From Cepaea nemoralis (Eukaryota; Mollusca; Gastropoda; Stylommatophora; Helicidae), in assembly GCA_014155875.1 (NCBI GenBank), contig JACEFZ010017857.1, positions 132,501 to 196,500 on the forward strand: DNA of 64,000 nucleotides. The letters run 5' to 3'. A program made the translations under genes and the position numbers. Shown here piece after piece: positions 31,186 to 42,741 of this stretch (its first letter is position 1; every line of letters begins with the position of its first letter). The notes under the pieces were generated by a model. The model ran no database searches and was not told where the DNA came from. It saw only the letters and a list, made by a program, of their open reading frames with translations.

Positions 31186-34100
31186 CTACGGCTTGCAACC
31201 TGGAACATGAGAACCATGTGTCCAGGATTTTCCACTGACTTGACCAATATTGACGATGTGAGAAAAACAGTTGTGATTGATACCGAACTCAATCGTCTTA
31301 ACATTGATATTGCTGGCCTGCAGGAGACTCGCCTCGCCGAGGAAGGGTCACTCAGGGAAAACAATTACACCCTTTTTTTGGAAGGGTAGAGGGCAGGCAG
31401 AAAAAAGGCAACATGATGTGGGCTTTGCAGACAATAATTCGCTACTGGGAATGATTGAAATTCCAGCAGGAGGAAATGAAAGACTATTATCCCTACGCTT
31501 GGCAACCTCTTGTGGTTTTGCCACCATTATTACTGCATATGCACCGACACTCGATTCCTCTGATGATGTGAAGGGTTCGTTCTATGAGGAGTTAGACTCC
31601 GTGATCAAGGCAGTTCCAAAATCTGACTACATTTATATGCTCGGTGATTTCAATGCTCGTGTGGGGAAGGACTCGAGTTCATGGCCAGTGTGCCTTGGAA
31701 AATACAACATCGGTCGCATGAATGAAAATGGGCAAAGGCTGCTGGAGCATTGCACCAGTAATGACCTATGTATTACAAACACTTTTTTTTAAAACAAAAG
31801 AGATGCATAAGGTCACATGGAAACATCCAAGATCCGGCCATTGGCACCAGCTGGACTTCATCATCACACGGAGACAACATCTGAACCGTATATCATTGAC
31901 TCAAAGTTACCACAGTGCTGACTGTGATACGGATCATTCTTTGGTTGTTGCAAGAGTTAGACTGAGACCAAAGAGAATCTACACAGCTAAACACAAATCT
32001 AGCCCCAGGATTAATATTATTAACACTCACGATCCTGAAAAGTGCTTTCAGTTTCAACATCAAATTGAAGACGCTTTCACTGATACACCAGAAATTTGTA
32101 CAGCAAATGAAAAGTGGGGTCAACTTAAGGAAACTGTTTATAAAACTTCTGTAGGGGTTTACGGCACTGTGGATCATAAGAGGCAGGACTGGTTTGCGGC
32201 AAACAGCGAGACTCTGCAGCCCTTGATTGGTAATAAGAAGATAGCTCTCTTAAGAAACAAGGAAAGACCAACGCGTAACACTCTGAGTGAGCTAAGGCAA
32301 GCTAGGAAGGATGTGCAAAAGGCTGCCAGGCAGTGTGCAAATGATTATTCGATCAAGTTATGTCAGTCCATTCAAATCGCAAGTGATAAGGGAAACATAA
32401 GAAGCATGTATGAAGGAATAAAGAAAGCCTGTGGTCCAGTGATCAAAAGAAGTGCACCATTGAAAACCTTGACTGGAGAAATCATAACTGATAAGAAACA
32501 GCAGATGGACAGATGGGTAGAGCACTATTTGGAGCTTTACTCAAGTGAGACCAAACTAGCGGATGATGTCCTTAACGCCATAGAGGCTCTACCAACTCTT
32601 GACCACCTGGACACACTTCCCACCATAACAGAAGTTAAGTGTGCTATAAATGAACTTGTATCTGGTAAGGATGGGATTTATAGAGGTTATCAGGAGTGGG
32701 CAAGACACACTCACTCTACAGATCCACCGGCTAATAGAGCTATGCTGGCGAGAAGGACAAGTCCCACAGGATTTCAAAGATTCAAACATCATAACGCTGT
32801 ACAAGAACAAGGGCGATCGGAGCGACTGCAACAACTATAAGGGGTATCTCACTTCTGTGTATTGTTGGAAAAGTATTTGCGCAGACTTCAAGTCCTAGGA
32901 GATCAAGTCTACCCCGAATCACAGTGTGGCTTTCGACAGAACCGGTTTACCATTGATATGATATTCTCATTGCGACAAATGCAAGAAAAATGACGTGAAC
33001 AGAATCAACCACTGTTTATTGCCTTCATCGACCTCACAAAGGCATTTGATTTGGTCAGTCGTGAGGGTCTGTTCAAGGCACTAAAGAAGATTGGCTGCCC
33101 AGCAACTCTTCTGTCCATTGTGGAATCGTTCCACACAGGTATGAAGGGTATAATTAAGTTTGATGGTGCAACTTCTGAAGAGTTTGAAATCAAGAGTGGA
33201 GTTATAAAGGTTGTGTACTAGCTCCCACCCTCTTTGGAATATACTTTTCACTTCTACTGAAATATGCCTTTCGTGATCAGGATGGTGGTATATACATTCA
33301 CTCACGCTCAGATGGCGGCCTCTAAAATGCTCAGAGATTGAAGGCCAAGACCAAATTTAGGAGGGTACTGATCAGAGAGTTGCTTTTTGCAGATGATGCT
33401 GCAGTTACGACCCACTCTGAGGAAGAACTGCAATAGCTACTATCTGCATTCTCCAATGCTTGTTCTGAATTTGGTTTAACAATTAGCAAAGAGAAGACAC
33501 AGATTATGTCACAAGGTGCACATGGGGTACCATCAATCTTTATTGACGACGCCGAACTAGAGATGGTAGACCATTTTACATATCTAGGATCAGTGGTAAA
33601 TAGCAAATTATCCGTAGATCAGGAAATCAACATCCGGATTGGTAAGGCAGCAACAACAATGAACAGGTTAAGAAAAAGAGTCTGGGAGAACAGGAAGCTT
33701 ACTGCCAAAACAAAAGTCCTTGTCTATCAAGCCTGTGTCCTTAGTACTCTTCTTTATGGCAGTGAAACCTGGACAACTTACTCACACCAAGAGAAACGTT
33801 TAAACAGCTTTCATATGCGGTGTCTGCGAAGAATTCTTGGTATTAAGTGGCAAGACAAAATCACAAATACTGAAGTATTGGAAAGATCAGGTTGTGTGAC
33901 GGCTTATTCCATGCTCAGTCTTCGTAGACTTAGATGGATAGGACATCTTAGGAGGATGGATGATGGTAGAATACCAAAGGACATCTTTTTTGGCGAATTA
34001 CAGATGGGTAAGAGATCTCACTGTCGGCCTCTACTACGATACAAAGATGTGTGTAAGAGGGACATGATTGATACAGGCATTGATAATGCACATTGTTGGC

Positions 34101-34374
34101 AAGTCGCCGCTGAACGTGTTGCATGGAGGGCAAACATCAGAAATGGAATAAAGGCAAGGGAAACAATTATTGCAGATAAGTCACACACCTAGCGTGTGAG
34201 ACGTAAGATGGTGCATGATGGTGGAAATGACCACGTGTTCACATGCACCCACTGTGAAAGGACATTTACAGCGCGAATTGGCCTTATCAGTCACATTCGC
34301 TACCGTCATAGGTAAAGGTTATTATGCCTTTTTAAAGCACAAACTATCGTCTATCAAGACGGCAAGGTGCCAAT
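31186..34374 (+). mobile_element. LINE-A, nearly complete, inserted in a tandem repeat
   Basis: About 3.2 kb. Starts at the endonuclease N-terminus (LATWNMRTMCPGFS), includes the whole RT region, a C-terminal C2H2 finger and a ~60-bp 3' UTR ending acggcaaggtgcca. Any 5' UTR is missing or very short. The longest LINE in the window, but interrupted by several frameshifts and stops. Clade not assigned: APE endonuclease, no RNase H. Confidence 0.9.
31189..34316 (+). pseudogene. LINE-A ORF: endonuclease - RT - zinc finger, broken
   Basis: Endonuclease: WNMRTM (31201), IAGLQETRLAEEG (catalytic Glu), YMLGDFNARVGKDSS, HQLDFIITRR and CDTDHSLV (catalytic Asp-His), so the active site is recognisable. 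RT: FIAFIDLTKAFDLVSREG (33017, motif A), GCVLAPTLFG after a frameshift at ~33213, ELLFADDAAV (33383, motif C). Thumb: FTYLGSVVNSKLS and LLYGSETW. Tail: a C2H2 finger, CTHCERTF...HIRYRH, near 34250. Breaks: frame changes near 31385, 31790 (T-run) and 32690, stops at 32991, 33324, 33435 and 34190. Confidence 0.88.
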
Positions 34375-34377
34375 GTG

Positions 34378-34560
34378 TATAAGGCTTAAGAAACTTTAAC
34401 ATCACGGAAACAGAATGTTCGTCATGGTGAATGACATTCTGTTAAGATAGATTGGTGAATTACAAGACTCAAGAAACTGCAAGGAAAACATAATTTTGCA
34501 GAATGGTGAATTACACGCTTGACAAACTAACACCACGTGACAAAAGAATGCCGAGTGACT
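34378..34560. repeat. ~65-70-bp tandem repeat, right of LINE-A
   Basis: ataaggcttaagaaacttta, then gaatggtgaattacacgctt. Same array as 30830-31185. Bases 34561-34904 hold nothing recognised. Confidence 0.75.
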
Positions 34561-34904
34561 GAGCCGAGTCAAGAAGCGACATCACAGCACTTGAGACATT
34601 CTCATTCGTGCTCAGTCCCCACCTTCATCAGCCAGCGAAGAGCCCCAATACTAATAGTAGCAAGCTGAGCGACTGTCTGCCTGGAGATAAACATTGACAC
34701 GTTGAGAAGCAACACACCACAATAATATGAGACGGTGTGTATCCGAGAGGCTGGAGATACCGACGTGCTGGCATACAAAGAATCTTTAGCAAGGGAACTG
34801 AAACGTGATAGGGGGTCAAGGTTTGGCTACAGGCGAGGCTCTAAGAGTCTTGGGAACTAAATCTGGCGGTCTTATCTACACTCAGCCTTGAACTGAGGGG
34901 ATTC

Positions 34905-35275
34905 CCCATCTCATCTCATTTTGTTCCTCTTGTGCCTTGGGGGTTCGAGGTGACGTATAAACAGTGGGAAAAGGCCCGATTATGGGCTTCATGTATCGAG
35001 ATTGGACTCTGCTACCCCCTCTGCTCATCGTTTACATGATCGACCTCTTCTTCTGGCTCCATGTGATCTGTACATCATTGCTTGTTGTGGTATACTGTTA
35101 GTTGGTAATCTAGTTACATGGCCAACCATTTAACTTGCTGTTTTCTGGTAAAATCTAGCATAGCTAAATCTCCCACTTTAGTCAGGATTTCTTCATTACT
35201 GATTTTCTCCCGTCTTGACGCATTGAGTATTCTTCTCAGGAATTTCATTTCTGTTGTTGTGTAACAAAAATAAGT
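34905..35275 (-). mobile_element. LINE-D 3' fragment
   Basis: Minus strand: MKFLRRILNASRRE-like segment to the 3' UTR and a short (gatga) tail at 34908-34919. Confidence 0.8.
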
Positions 35276-35364
35276 AAAAACACGGACATTCTACAAGATC
35301 TGACCATTGAAGAAATCTGACTCATAAAAAGCGTAATGTCTTGAAAACTGTAATCATCATCATC

Positions 35365-35860
35365 ATGTGCCATGCCGATAAGCGTTGGCTATCACGTTTC
35401 GCCATCTCACACGATCGCCAGAGTCGTGGATCAACTCTGTGTTTTTGTCTTGTTTATGCCACGTGGTCAAGCCATACAGTTTACTTCTCTGCCTTCCCCT
35501 TGTTCTATTCCCCTCAATCTTGCCAGTTGTCACCAAGTTCTCCAGTATTCTTTTTCCTCGCGCCCAAAGCACATTTTAACTATCTACGTCTAATTTCTCT
35601 AATCAGTTTATGGTTTCCATTTTCTTCTTGTAGAACTTGCTTATTGGTTTTTCTGGCTGCCCGTGGTATTCTTTGCATATCCTCAGAAATCATATTTCTT
35701 CTGCCATTAGAGTTTGTCAGTCTATCTGCTCATTGTCAAATCTCACATACTTACAAAAGTACAGGTTCTGTGTAGCTCTTCAACACTATTTTTCTCATTG
35801 GAATTTACCTCTGTTTATTGGTTAGTATGTTTTCCATCTTGCAAAAGCTACTGGAATACT
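35365..35860 (-). mobile_element. LINE-B 3' fragment
   Basis: Minus strand from the NILTNK-like thumb segment to the terminus at 35367. Several frame breaks. Confidence 0.78.
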
Positions 35861-35867
35861 TTGACCA

Positions 35868-36070
35868 CACTAGACGCCTCGGTGGCTTGGTAAGAACAAT
35901 GATGGAAGGCTTATTTCCTGGAAGTACAAGCAGGGCTCGTCCAGCAACAAACTAGACACAGGACATTCCATACACCTTGGGCATGAGGATGCATGAGGCA
36001 GAAGAACTGGCCAGAGATTGAGAGTCTTTTCAACGCGCTGTAATGAGAGCTACGTTCTGGCAAAAACCTG
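35868..36070 (+). mobile_element. LINE C-terminal fragment of another family
   Basis: Reads YFDHTRRLGGLVRTMMEG, then GMRMHEAEELARD and ESFQRAVMRATF. The RDR.SFRRAVM.AT ending is common to an RTE/CR1-like group. 36071-36360 unassigned. Confidence 0.6.
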
Positions 36071-36365
36071 GCACATGATGGTGATTGTGTCCACTGATTT
36101 CAGCTCGTTGTCTTCTTCGATGTTAAGAAATCGACATGCTACTAACCTCATCAGCCAACAAGTGCGGTCGGGTCAAGGAAACACGTGTCCTGGGCCACAT
36201 TTCAAGTACGCCTGGTCGTCGTGGCAACATCAATCTTTATCTATGTGTCTTATAGGCCATATGTTACTGGGTTAAAATTTAAGGACAGGCGAACCACTCT
36301 CGTGTTAAGTATATGTCCGCCTCGCCCTGTTTCATTTCTGACTAATTAAGACAGCTTCATTACCT

Positions 36366-36494
36366 CATCTCATTTCACCAGGTACCTCTTGTACCTTGCG
36401 GTGTCGAGGTGAAGTATAAACAGCGGAAGAATGCCTGTTTATGGACTTCAAATATCGAGATTCTCATGGACTCTGCTATTCCCTCTGGCAATTG
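36366..36494 (-). mobile_element. LINE-D 3' fragment
   Basis: gcggtgtcgaggtgaagtat and tgtttatggacttcaaatat, as in the other LINE-D ends, with a (gatga)-type tail at 36366. Confidence 0.72.
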
Positions 36495-39335
36495 TATTAT
36501 TTATAATCGTATTCATAATCTTACTGTCAAAATTGCATTTCATATCTCTTTGTAAACGAAGTGGTCGAATAAATGGAACGCTCTTTATAATCTTAATGTT
36601 CACTTACTTGTCATTCACTTTACAGTCGTAATGCCACACACCTGTAACTCTCTTTATAATTCTAATGTTTACTTACATGTAACTACATTTTATAATTTTA
36701 ACATTCACCTACGCGTCACTAAACTCTATACTCGTAATGTTCACTTACCTCGCACTGCTATTTATAATTTTAATGTTCACACATCTCTCACTGATCTCCA
36801 TAATTTCATGTCTCATCTCCCTCTAAATTCCTTTTATACACAGATACACATAAAGACACGCTATAATCTCTACGTTGAAATACCTATCACTTATCTTTAT
36901 AATATCAGTGTTCAAATACCTCTGATTTCTCTTTATAATATCAGTGTTAAACCATCTCTCATTTCTCTTATAATATCAATGTTTAACCATCTCTCATTTC
37001 TCTTTATAATTTCAGTGTTTAACTACATCTCATTTCTCTTTATAATATCAGTGTTAAACTACCCCTAACTCCCCTTTATAATCTTAGTATTTAACTTCAT
37101 TTCCTCCTCCTTATTATCTGTCACTTGTCTTTATAATCTTAATGTATAACTACCACTCACTTCAATTTATAATCTCTGTATTTAATTACCTGTTCCGTTT
37201 CTTTATAATCACGTTGTTTTACTACCCGCCACTTCTCTCTATAATCTCTGCATTTAATTACTTGATCCTTCTCTCTATAATCTCCGCGTTTAATTACCTT
37301 TCACTTCTCTTTGTAATCTTAGCGTTCAACTGCTTGTCATTTCTCTTTATAATCTTATTGTTCGACTACCTCTCACTTCTCTTTATAATATCAGTGTTCA
37401 ACTATCTCTCATTTCTCTGTATAATATCAGTTTTAACTACCTCTCATTTATATTTATAACATCTATGTTTAACTACCTCTCACTCCTCTTTATAATCTTA
37501 ATGTTTAACTATATATCACTCCTACTTATTATCTGTCACTTGTCTTTATAATCTTAGTGTATAACTACTTCTCATGTCACTTTATAATCTAAGTATTTAA
37601 TTACCTGTCACTTCTTTTTATAATTACATTGTATAAATAAATACCTCTCACTTTTCTTTATAATCCCAGTGTGTAACTATCTGTCACTTCTCTTTGTAAT
37701 CTCAGTGTGTAACTATCTGTAAATTCTCTTTGTAATCTCAGTGTGTAACTACCTATCACTTCTCTTTGTAATCTCACTGTGTAACAACCTATCAATTCTT
37801 TTTGTAATCTCAGTGTGTAACTATCTGTCACTTCTCTTTGTAATCTCAGTGTGTAACTATCTATCACTTCTCTTTGTAATCTCACTGTGTAACTACCTAT
37901 CACTTCTCTTTATAATCTCAGTTTATAACTATCTATCACTTCTCTTTGTAATCTCAGTGTGTGACAACCTATCAATTCTCTTTATAACCACGTTGTTTAA
38001 ATACCTTTCATTTCTCACTATAATCTCTGCGTTTATTTATGTATTCCTTTTCTCTATAATCTCAGCGTTTAAACACTTGTCACTTCTCTGTATAATCTTA
38101 TTGTTCCTCTAACTCTCATGTCTCTTCATAATCTCAATGGTCACCCACCTCTCATGTCTCTTTATAATCTCTTTGACTGTCTGACACTTCTCTTAATAAT
38201 CTGAATGGCCAACTACCTCTAGTTTAGTTTAGTCGATGGATCAACATCACGGCACACGGGTGTAACCCATAAGTGCTCCGCTCTTCTCCTAACTCAAACC
38301 TGAGACTGGAGAAACTCAGCTCAGTGCACGAACTCCGTAGCACGGCGAGGATCCTGAAATACTTTGGGTAGATTTTTAACCCGGGCAGCGCCATTAGGCT
38401 ACTCTTTTTCGATTTCCAACTGCCAAGGGATTTTTTACGTGCGCAACAATACACACGGGCGTCCGATCTCACTACCCAGAGATCAGGGGAAATTTTATTA
38501 CTAGAAGTCCACGTGAAAAAATCCCGGTCCACACAGGGGCTTGAAACCGAGACCTCCAGCACTCGAGGCGGACACCATACCTCGAGACCATGCAGCCCCC
38601 TTCAACTACCTCTCATGCCTCTGGATAATCTAATTGATGATCTGTCTCTCATGTCTCTGTATAACCTCATTTTTCATTTACCTCTCATGTCTCTTTATAA
38701 TTTCATTGTTCATGTACCTGTCATGTCTCTTTGTAATCTCATTGTTCATCTACCTCTCAAGTCTCTTTACAATCTTATTGTTCAACTACCCCTCATGTCT
38801 CTTTATAATATCAATGTTGATCTATCTCTCAAGTCTCTTTATAACCTCATTGTTCAACTATCTCACATGTCTCTTATAATCTCATTGTTGATCTATCTCT
38901 CGCCTCTTTATAATCTCATTGTTCAAGTACCTCTCATGTCTCTTTATAATCTCATTGTTGATCTATCTCTCGTCTCTTTATAATCTCAGTGTTCAAGTAC
39001 CTCTCATGTCTCGTTATAATCTCAATGTTGAGCTATCTCTCGTCTCTTTATAATCTCATTGTTCAACTACCTCACATGTCTCAGTCTGTAACATCTCATT
39101 AGTCTCTCATGTCTCAGTGTGTATCATTCGATCAGCTCTCTTTATAATCTAAGTTTGTAAATTCCTGTCACTTCTCTGTATAACCTAAGTGTGTAACTAT
39201 CTGTCGCTTCTCTTTATAATCTGAGCGTGGTACTATCCTTCACTTCTCCTTATAATCACATTGTTCAGCCGAGTCTCATTTCTGTTTATTATATCAATGT
39301 CTTATTACCTCTCACTTCTCTTTATAATCTCAGTA
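36495..39335. repeat. ~36-bp minisatellite, ~2.4 kb plus an inserted SINE-C
   Basis: About 70 diverged units of cttctctttgtaatctcagt followed by gtgtaactatctgtca. Subfamilies are visible: tttaactacctctcattt at 36.9-37.5 kb, gtgtaactatctgtcac at 37.66-37.97 kb, ctcatgtctctttataatct at 38.6-39.1 kb. Because 36 is divisible by three, long open frames arise on both strands (up to 156 codons); they have no start/exon context. Confidence 0.93.
38221..38602 (-). mobile_element. SINE-C, complete, 11-bp target duplication
   Basis: caactacctct at 38210-38220 and 38603-38613 flanks a 382-bp element. Minus strand: head gggggctgcatggtctcgag, box B ggtttcaagcccc, end gactaaactaaac. Copy of 9456-9840. Confidence 0.93.
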
Positions 39336-39346
39336 TTAAGCTCTCT

Positions 39347-39810
39347 CCTGCGAACAAATGCCTGAAGTAGTTGATGTGTCGGCAAAAAAAATGCAAATAT
39401 CGCAGCTCTGCTGTAAACAGGCACCACAAAATTACGTCTAAATCAACATTCCGGATGGGACGCAGAGGTATTTCCAAGGCACCATGGCCAGGTTATATAC
39501 TGGCCAAGACCTATTGACGCGTCCTCGTCGAGCGTCCTGGGCAACAGGTCCCTTTGGGGTCCTGGCTAAAGTCAGCAGGATCGCCGATTCCTCCGAAGAC
39601 GGAGAGTGTCTGCCTGTACGGCGAGGAACCACCAGTCTGCACACCAATAAGCCAGACATGGGACAACGGATACTCACGCAAACCTCAGGTCATGTATGAC
39701 ATCACACTGATGTTGGACAACAGGATGTCTTCATCCGACATACAGGACTTCGCGTTGGAGCTCAAGCCAATGAACACAAGCAAGCAACATTCCGGACGAA
39801 CGCAGAAGAA
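39347..39810 (+). mobile_element. SINE-D-like composite
   Basis: 39347-39460 is a degenerate SINE-D (gcagctctgctgtaaacagg, then cattccggatgggacgcaga). After ~320 bp of other sequence a second SINE-D-type end, attccggacgaacgcagaag, closes at 39809. The middle has two short open frames (71 and 79 codons, opposite strands) without recognisable family. Confidence 0.55.
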
Positions 39811-39816
39811 GGGAAT

Positions 39817-39955
<139 letters not shown>

Positions 39956-40275
39956 CTAACTATAATATATTCAGTAAAACAGTTTTGTTTTTCAAAACAC
40001 ATGGCTTCAAATTCTTCATTACACTTAATGAACTTATCTTTGCGTATTTGCCACGATGTTTTCCCAACTGTTTTCAATTTTAAAGTTCTCTCAGATGCAG
40101 AGACTGTCTAAAAATAAATGGACCGTGAACGCCTTTATAAAAAAACCCGTTTTAAGAGTGCACCAACCACAGCGTGAATCCTGCGCAGGTCAAGCGTACC
40201 ATCTCCCAACATAACATCTTCTGGTTGTGCTCTTTTGAAATAAGACACAAGATAGACCTTTTTTATGATATAAAT

Positions 40276-40611
40276 TGTCAAGCTGTCTACCTATCTACCT
40301 GTCAACTTTCTTACCTGCCTGTCTATCTACCTACATACCTACCTATCAGGTATACCAGGTATACTTACCTACCTACTGAACGACCAACTTACCTAACTAC
40401 CTACTTAGCTAGCTAACCACGCACATACCTGTCTACCTACCACGCGAATACTTACCTATCTACTTATCTGACCACGCACTTACCTACCTACGTACCTAGA
40501 CTACCTACATACATATCTACACTACTTGCTTGCTTGTCTGACTGCCTACCCACCTACATACCTACCTACTACCTACTTACATTTTAACTACTTACCTACC
40601 TACATAGCTAC
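40276..40611. repeat. CTAC-type microsatellite, left of the LTR element
   Basis: Irregular (ctac), (ctta) and (cctac) units. The same material resumes at 47646 on the other side of the LTR retrotransposon. Confidence 0.9.
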
Positions 40612-42728
40612 TGTAGGGTGGTAAATATAATGAATTAGAATAAGGACAAGTTTCGCTAGGGGTATTCAGTATGAATGGGGTCTAAAACCCAAACACGCCC
40701 TCTATAGGAATTAATACATTGGCTCGTAACCCCCAAGTATTGAACAAGGCAGAAAAGGGTGCAAGTTCAACACTAACGTAAAAGAAATGTTTCCCATAGA
40801 AGGCGGGGAGATCCGGGAAGTTCTACCACAGACACCCGAGTTCTAATCACTCTACCCAGAGGGTGTGTCTATGTGTAAGTGCCCCGCCCTACATTTAATC
40901 TCCCACATATATATAAACAATGACAAGTATCCACTGTCATGCACATCCACAGTATTATACAACAGAGGGACAACAACCAATGTTAGACGCAACAACTGGA
41001 TTACATTGACAGAGGAAAAACAGCCACTGTTAGACAAAAACAGTACAATGACTCACTGTATCACATAACAGTAACAATAACTCACTGTATCACATAACAG
41101 TAACCATAACTGGACTATAAACATCAATTTTGGAACAACAGGTTAACAATGAAGAAACTGCAAGGCTTGGTTAAACCAAACAAACAAACAATTGTATTGT
41201 GGAAAACATTTGGGTTCTGGAAAACCCTGTTGGCTACAATATGACATATACATGAAAGAAATTATTCATATTCAGGCAATGCACACAAAGTATACACCCA
41301 AACCAGAAGTCCCAAAAAATATTTCCCCAAAAAAGGTTCACATCAAATACATGTGTCAAACACAAAACAAAGTAAATAATCCATACAAAGAAATAGATAA
41401 AGAAAATCTATCTAATCTGTCTCTAGAACTATCCTATGGGTCTGATGATGACTTCCTCTCCTTCATTATCCACTAGAAAAGTCTGGCCATACTCACACTC
41501 TCTATAATCCAGGAAAACAGCTGCTTTGCATATATCCACCTATTTAGAAAATTGGGGATTGCACACACACACACACACACAGAACTTTCACTTCTGGATC
41601 ATATATCCATCGCGAAAACATGTAGGAGTAATCCATATGAATCCAATGTGGATATACTGTAATCTCTCAAGTCACAGTTGCTAAGTCACTGGGCTAGGAG
41701 CGTTCCAGGGTGATATAACAGACAGGTATAAATAAGTCTGAAGCATTCTGGCGTGGCGTGACACACAGGAGTCCATGTGATTGATTCGATCAGGATCAGG
41801 CACAAACACTTTCAGTATCTCTTTGGATGAGGAGTGACATCACATAATCCATTAGAATTTCCTGACAGAACTAACTTGAATGGGGCATGAATATTCCAGC
41901 CCCTTTCTCTGGGTTAAGATGTAGGTTATTCTTTCTTCAGCTGAATATACGACTTGATTGACGGGAGTTGGTAATGTGCTTGATTATCCATGTCTGGGAT
42001 ATGATGGATGAGAAGATTCAAAGGAAGCTGGGAGTTCACACAATCAGTTGGTAAATCCATACTGGTAAATGATGGTGAATTCCAGACTATCCATGAGCCT
42101 CTGGAATATGACAGTTGAATGTGGAATTAGGCGGTGACTTTTAGAAGAGGTTATACTCTGTATCCATCTAGGCCAGGCATGCCTCATGTCTTTGCAGACA
42201 TTGAAAAGCTTAACACCGTCTTTAAGTTCCCAGAGGTAGGGAATCCACTTCAGCATATTTAAAATCCGTTAAGTATCCAGGCATTGACATTCAGGTTCAG
42301 GGTGAGTAGCAGTAACCAGCACTCTTTGTAGAATATTAGAGGAGGCTGATATCCCAGTTTCCTGCCTCTAAATCCAAACAAGTTGACTATAAATCCAGTG
42401 CGAAGCATGGTGACTAGTGCCAATACTCCACCGCCATCTCTAGCGCCTAAAACGCAGAGAATAAGTGGGCTTTAAATTAACCCATTAACAATGGGTCACC
42501 CGCTAACATTGGAGAAACATGGCGATTGACCAGACCGCTTTGTCTCCCAAGCCTTTGTCTAGATTAAGCCTGTGTTTCCGGGGCGCGGCCAATCAATTGT
42601 CTTAAAACGAAACGAAATTTCGTTTCGTTAATTTTCCCGTCGAATTTTTAATAGCCTCGTGCCTGCAGGTAGCGCATCCTAGCAACGTCTGCTGGAAAAG
42701 ACTGCGAGATGATGACATATATGTCACA
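40612..42728 (-). repeat. 3' LTR of the LTR retrotransposon
   Basis: 2117 bp. Compared with the partner at 45527-47645 I see only about a dozen differences, mostly single-base changes and one-base length changes in A or CA runs. Confidence 0.93.
42606..42629. repeat. 24-bp perfect palindrome in the LTR
   Basis: aacgaaacgaaa/tttcgtttcgtt, perfect over 24 bases. The other LTR carries it at 47523-47546. Confidence 0.9.
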
Positions 42729-42741
42729 AGTCTCCCACCTA
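42729..42741 (-). promoter_or_regulatory. polypurine tract
   Basis: Minus strand ctaggtgggagactt directly precedes the 3' LTR. A short purine-rich stretch at the expected place. Confidence 0.65.

Noticed and set aside
41192..41476. 94-codon frame in the LTR as a gene
   Set aside because: Lies in the LTR on the strand opposite to the element; the partner LTR has a frameshift that shortens it.
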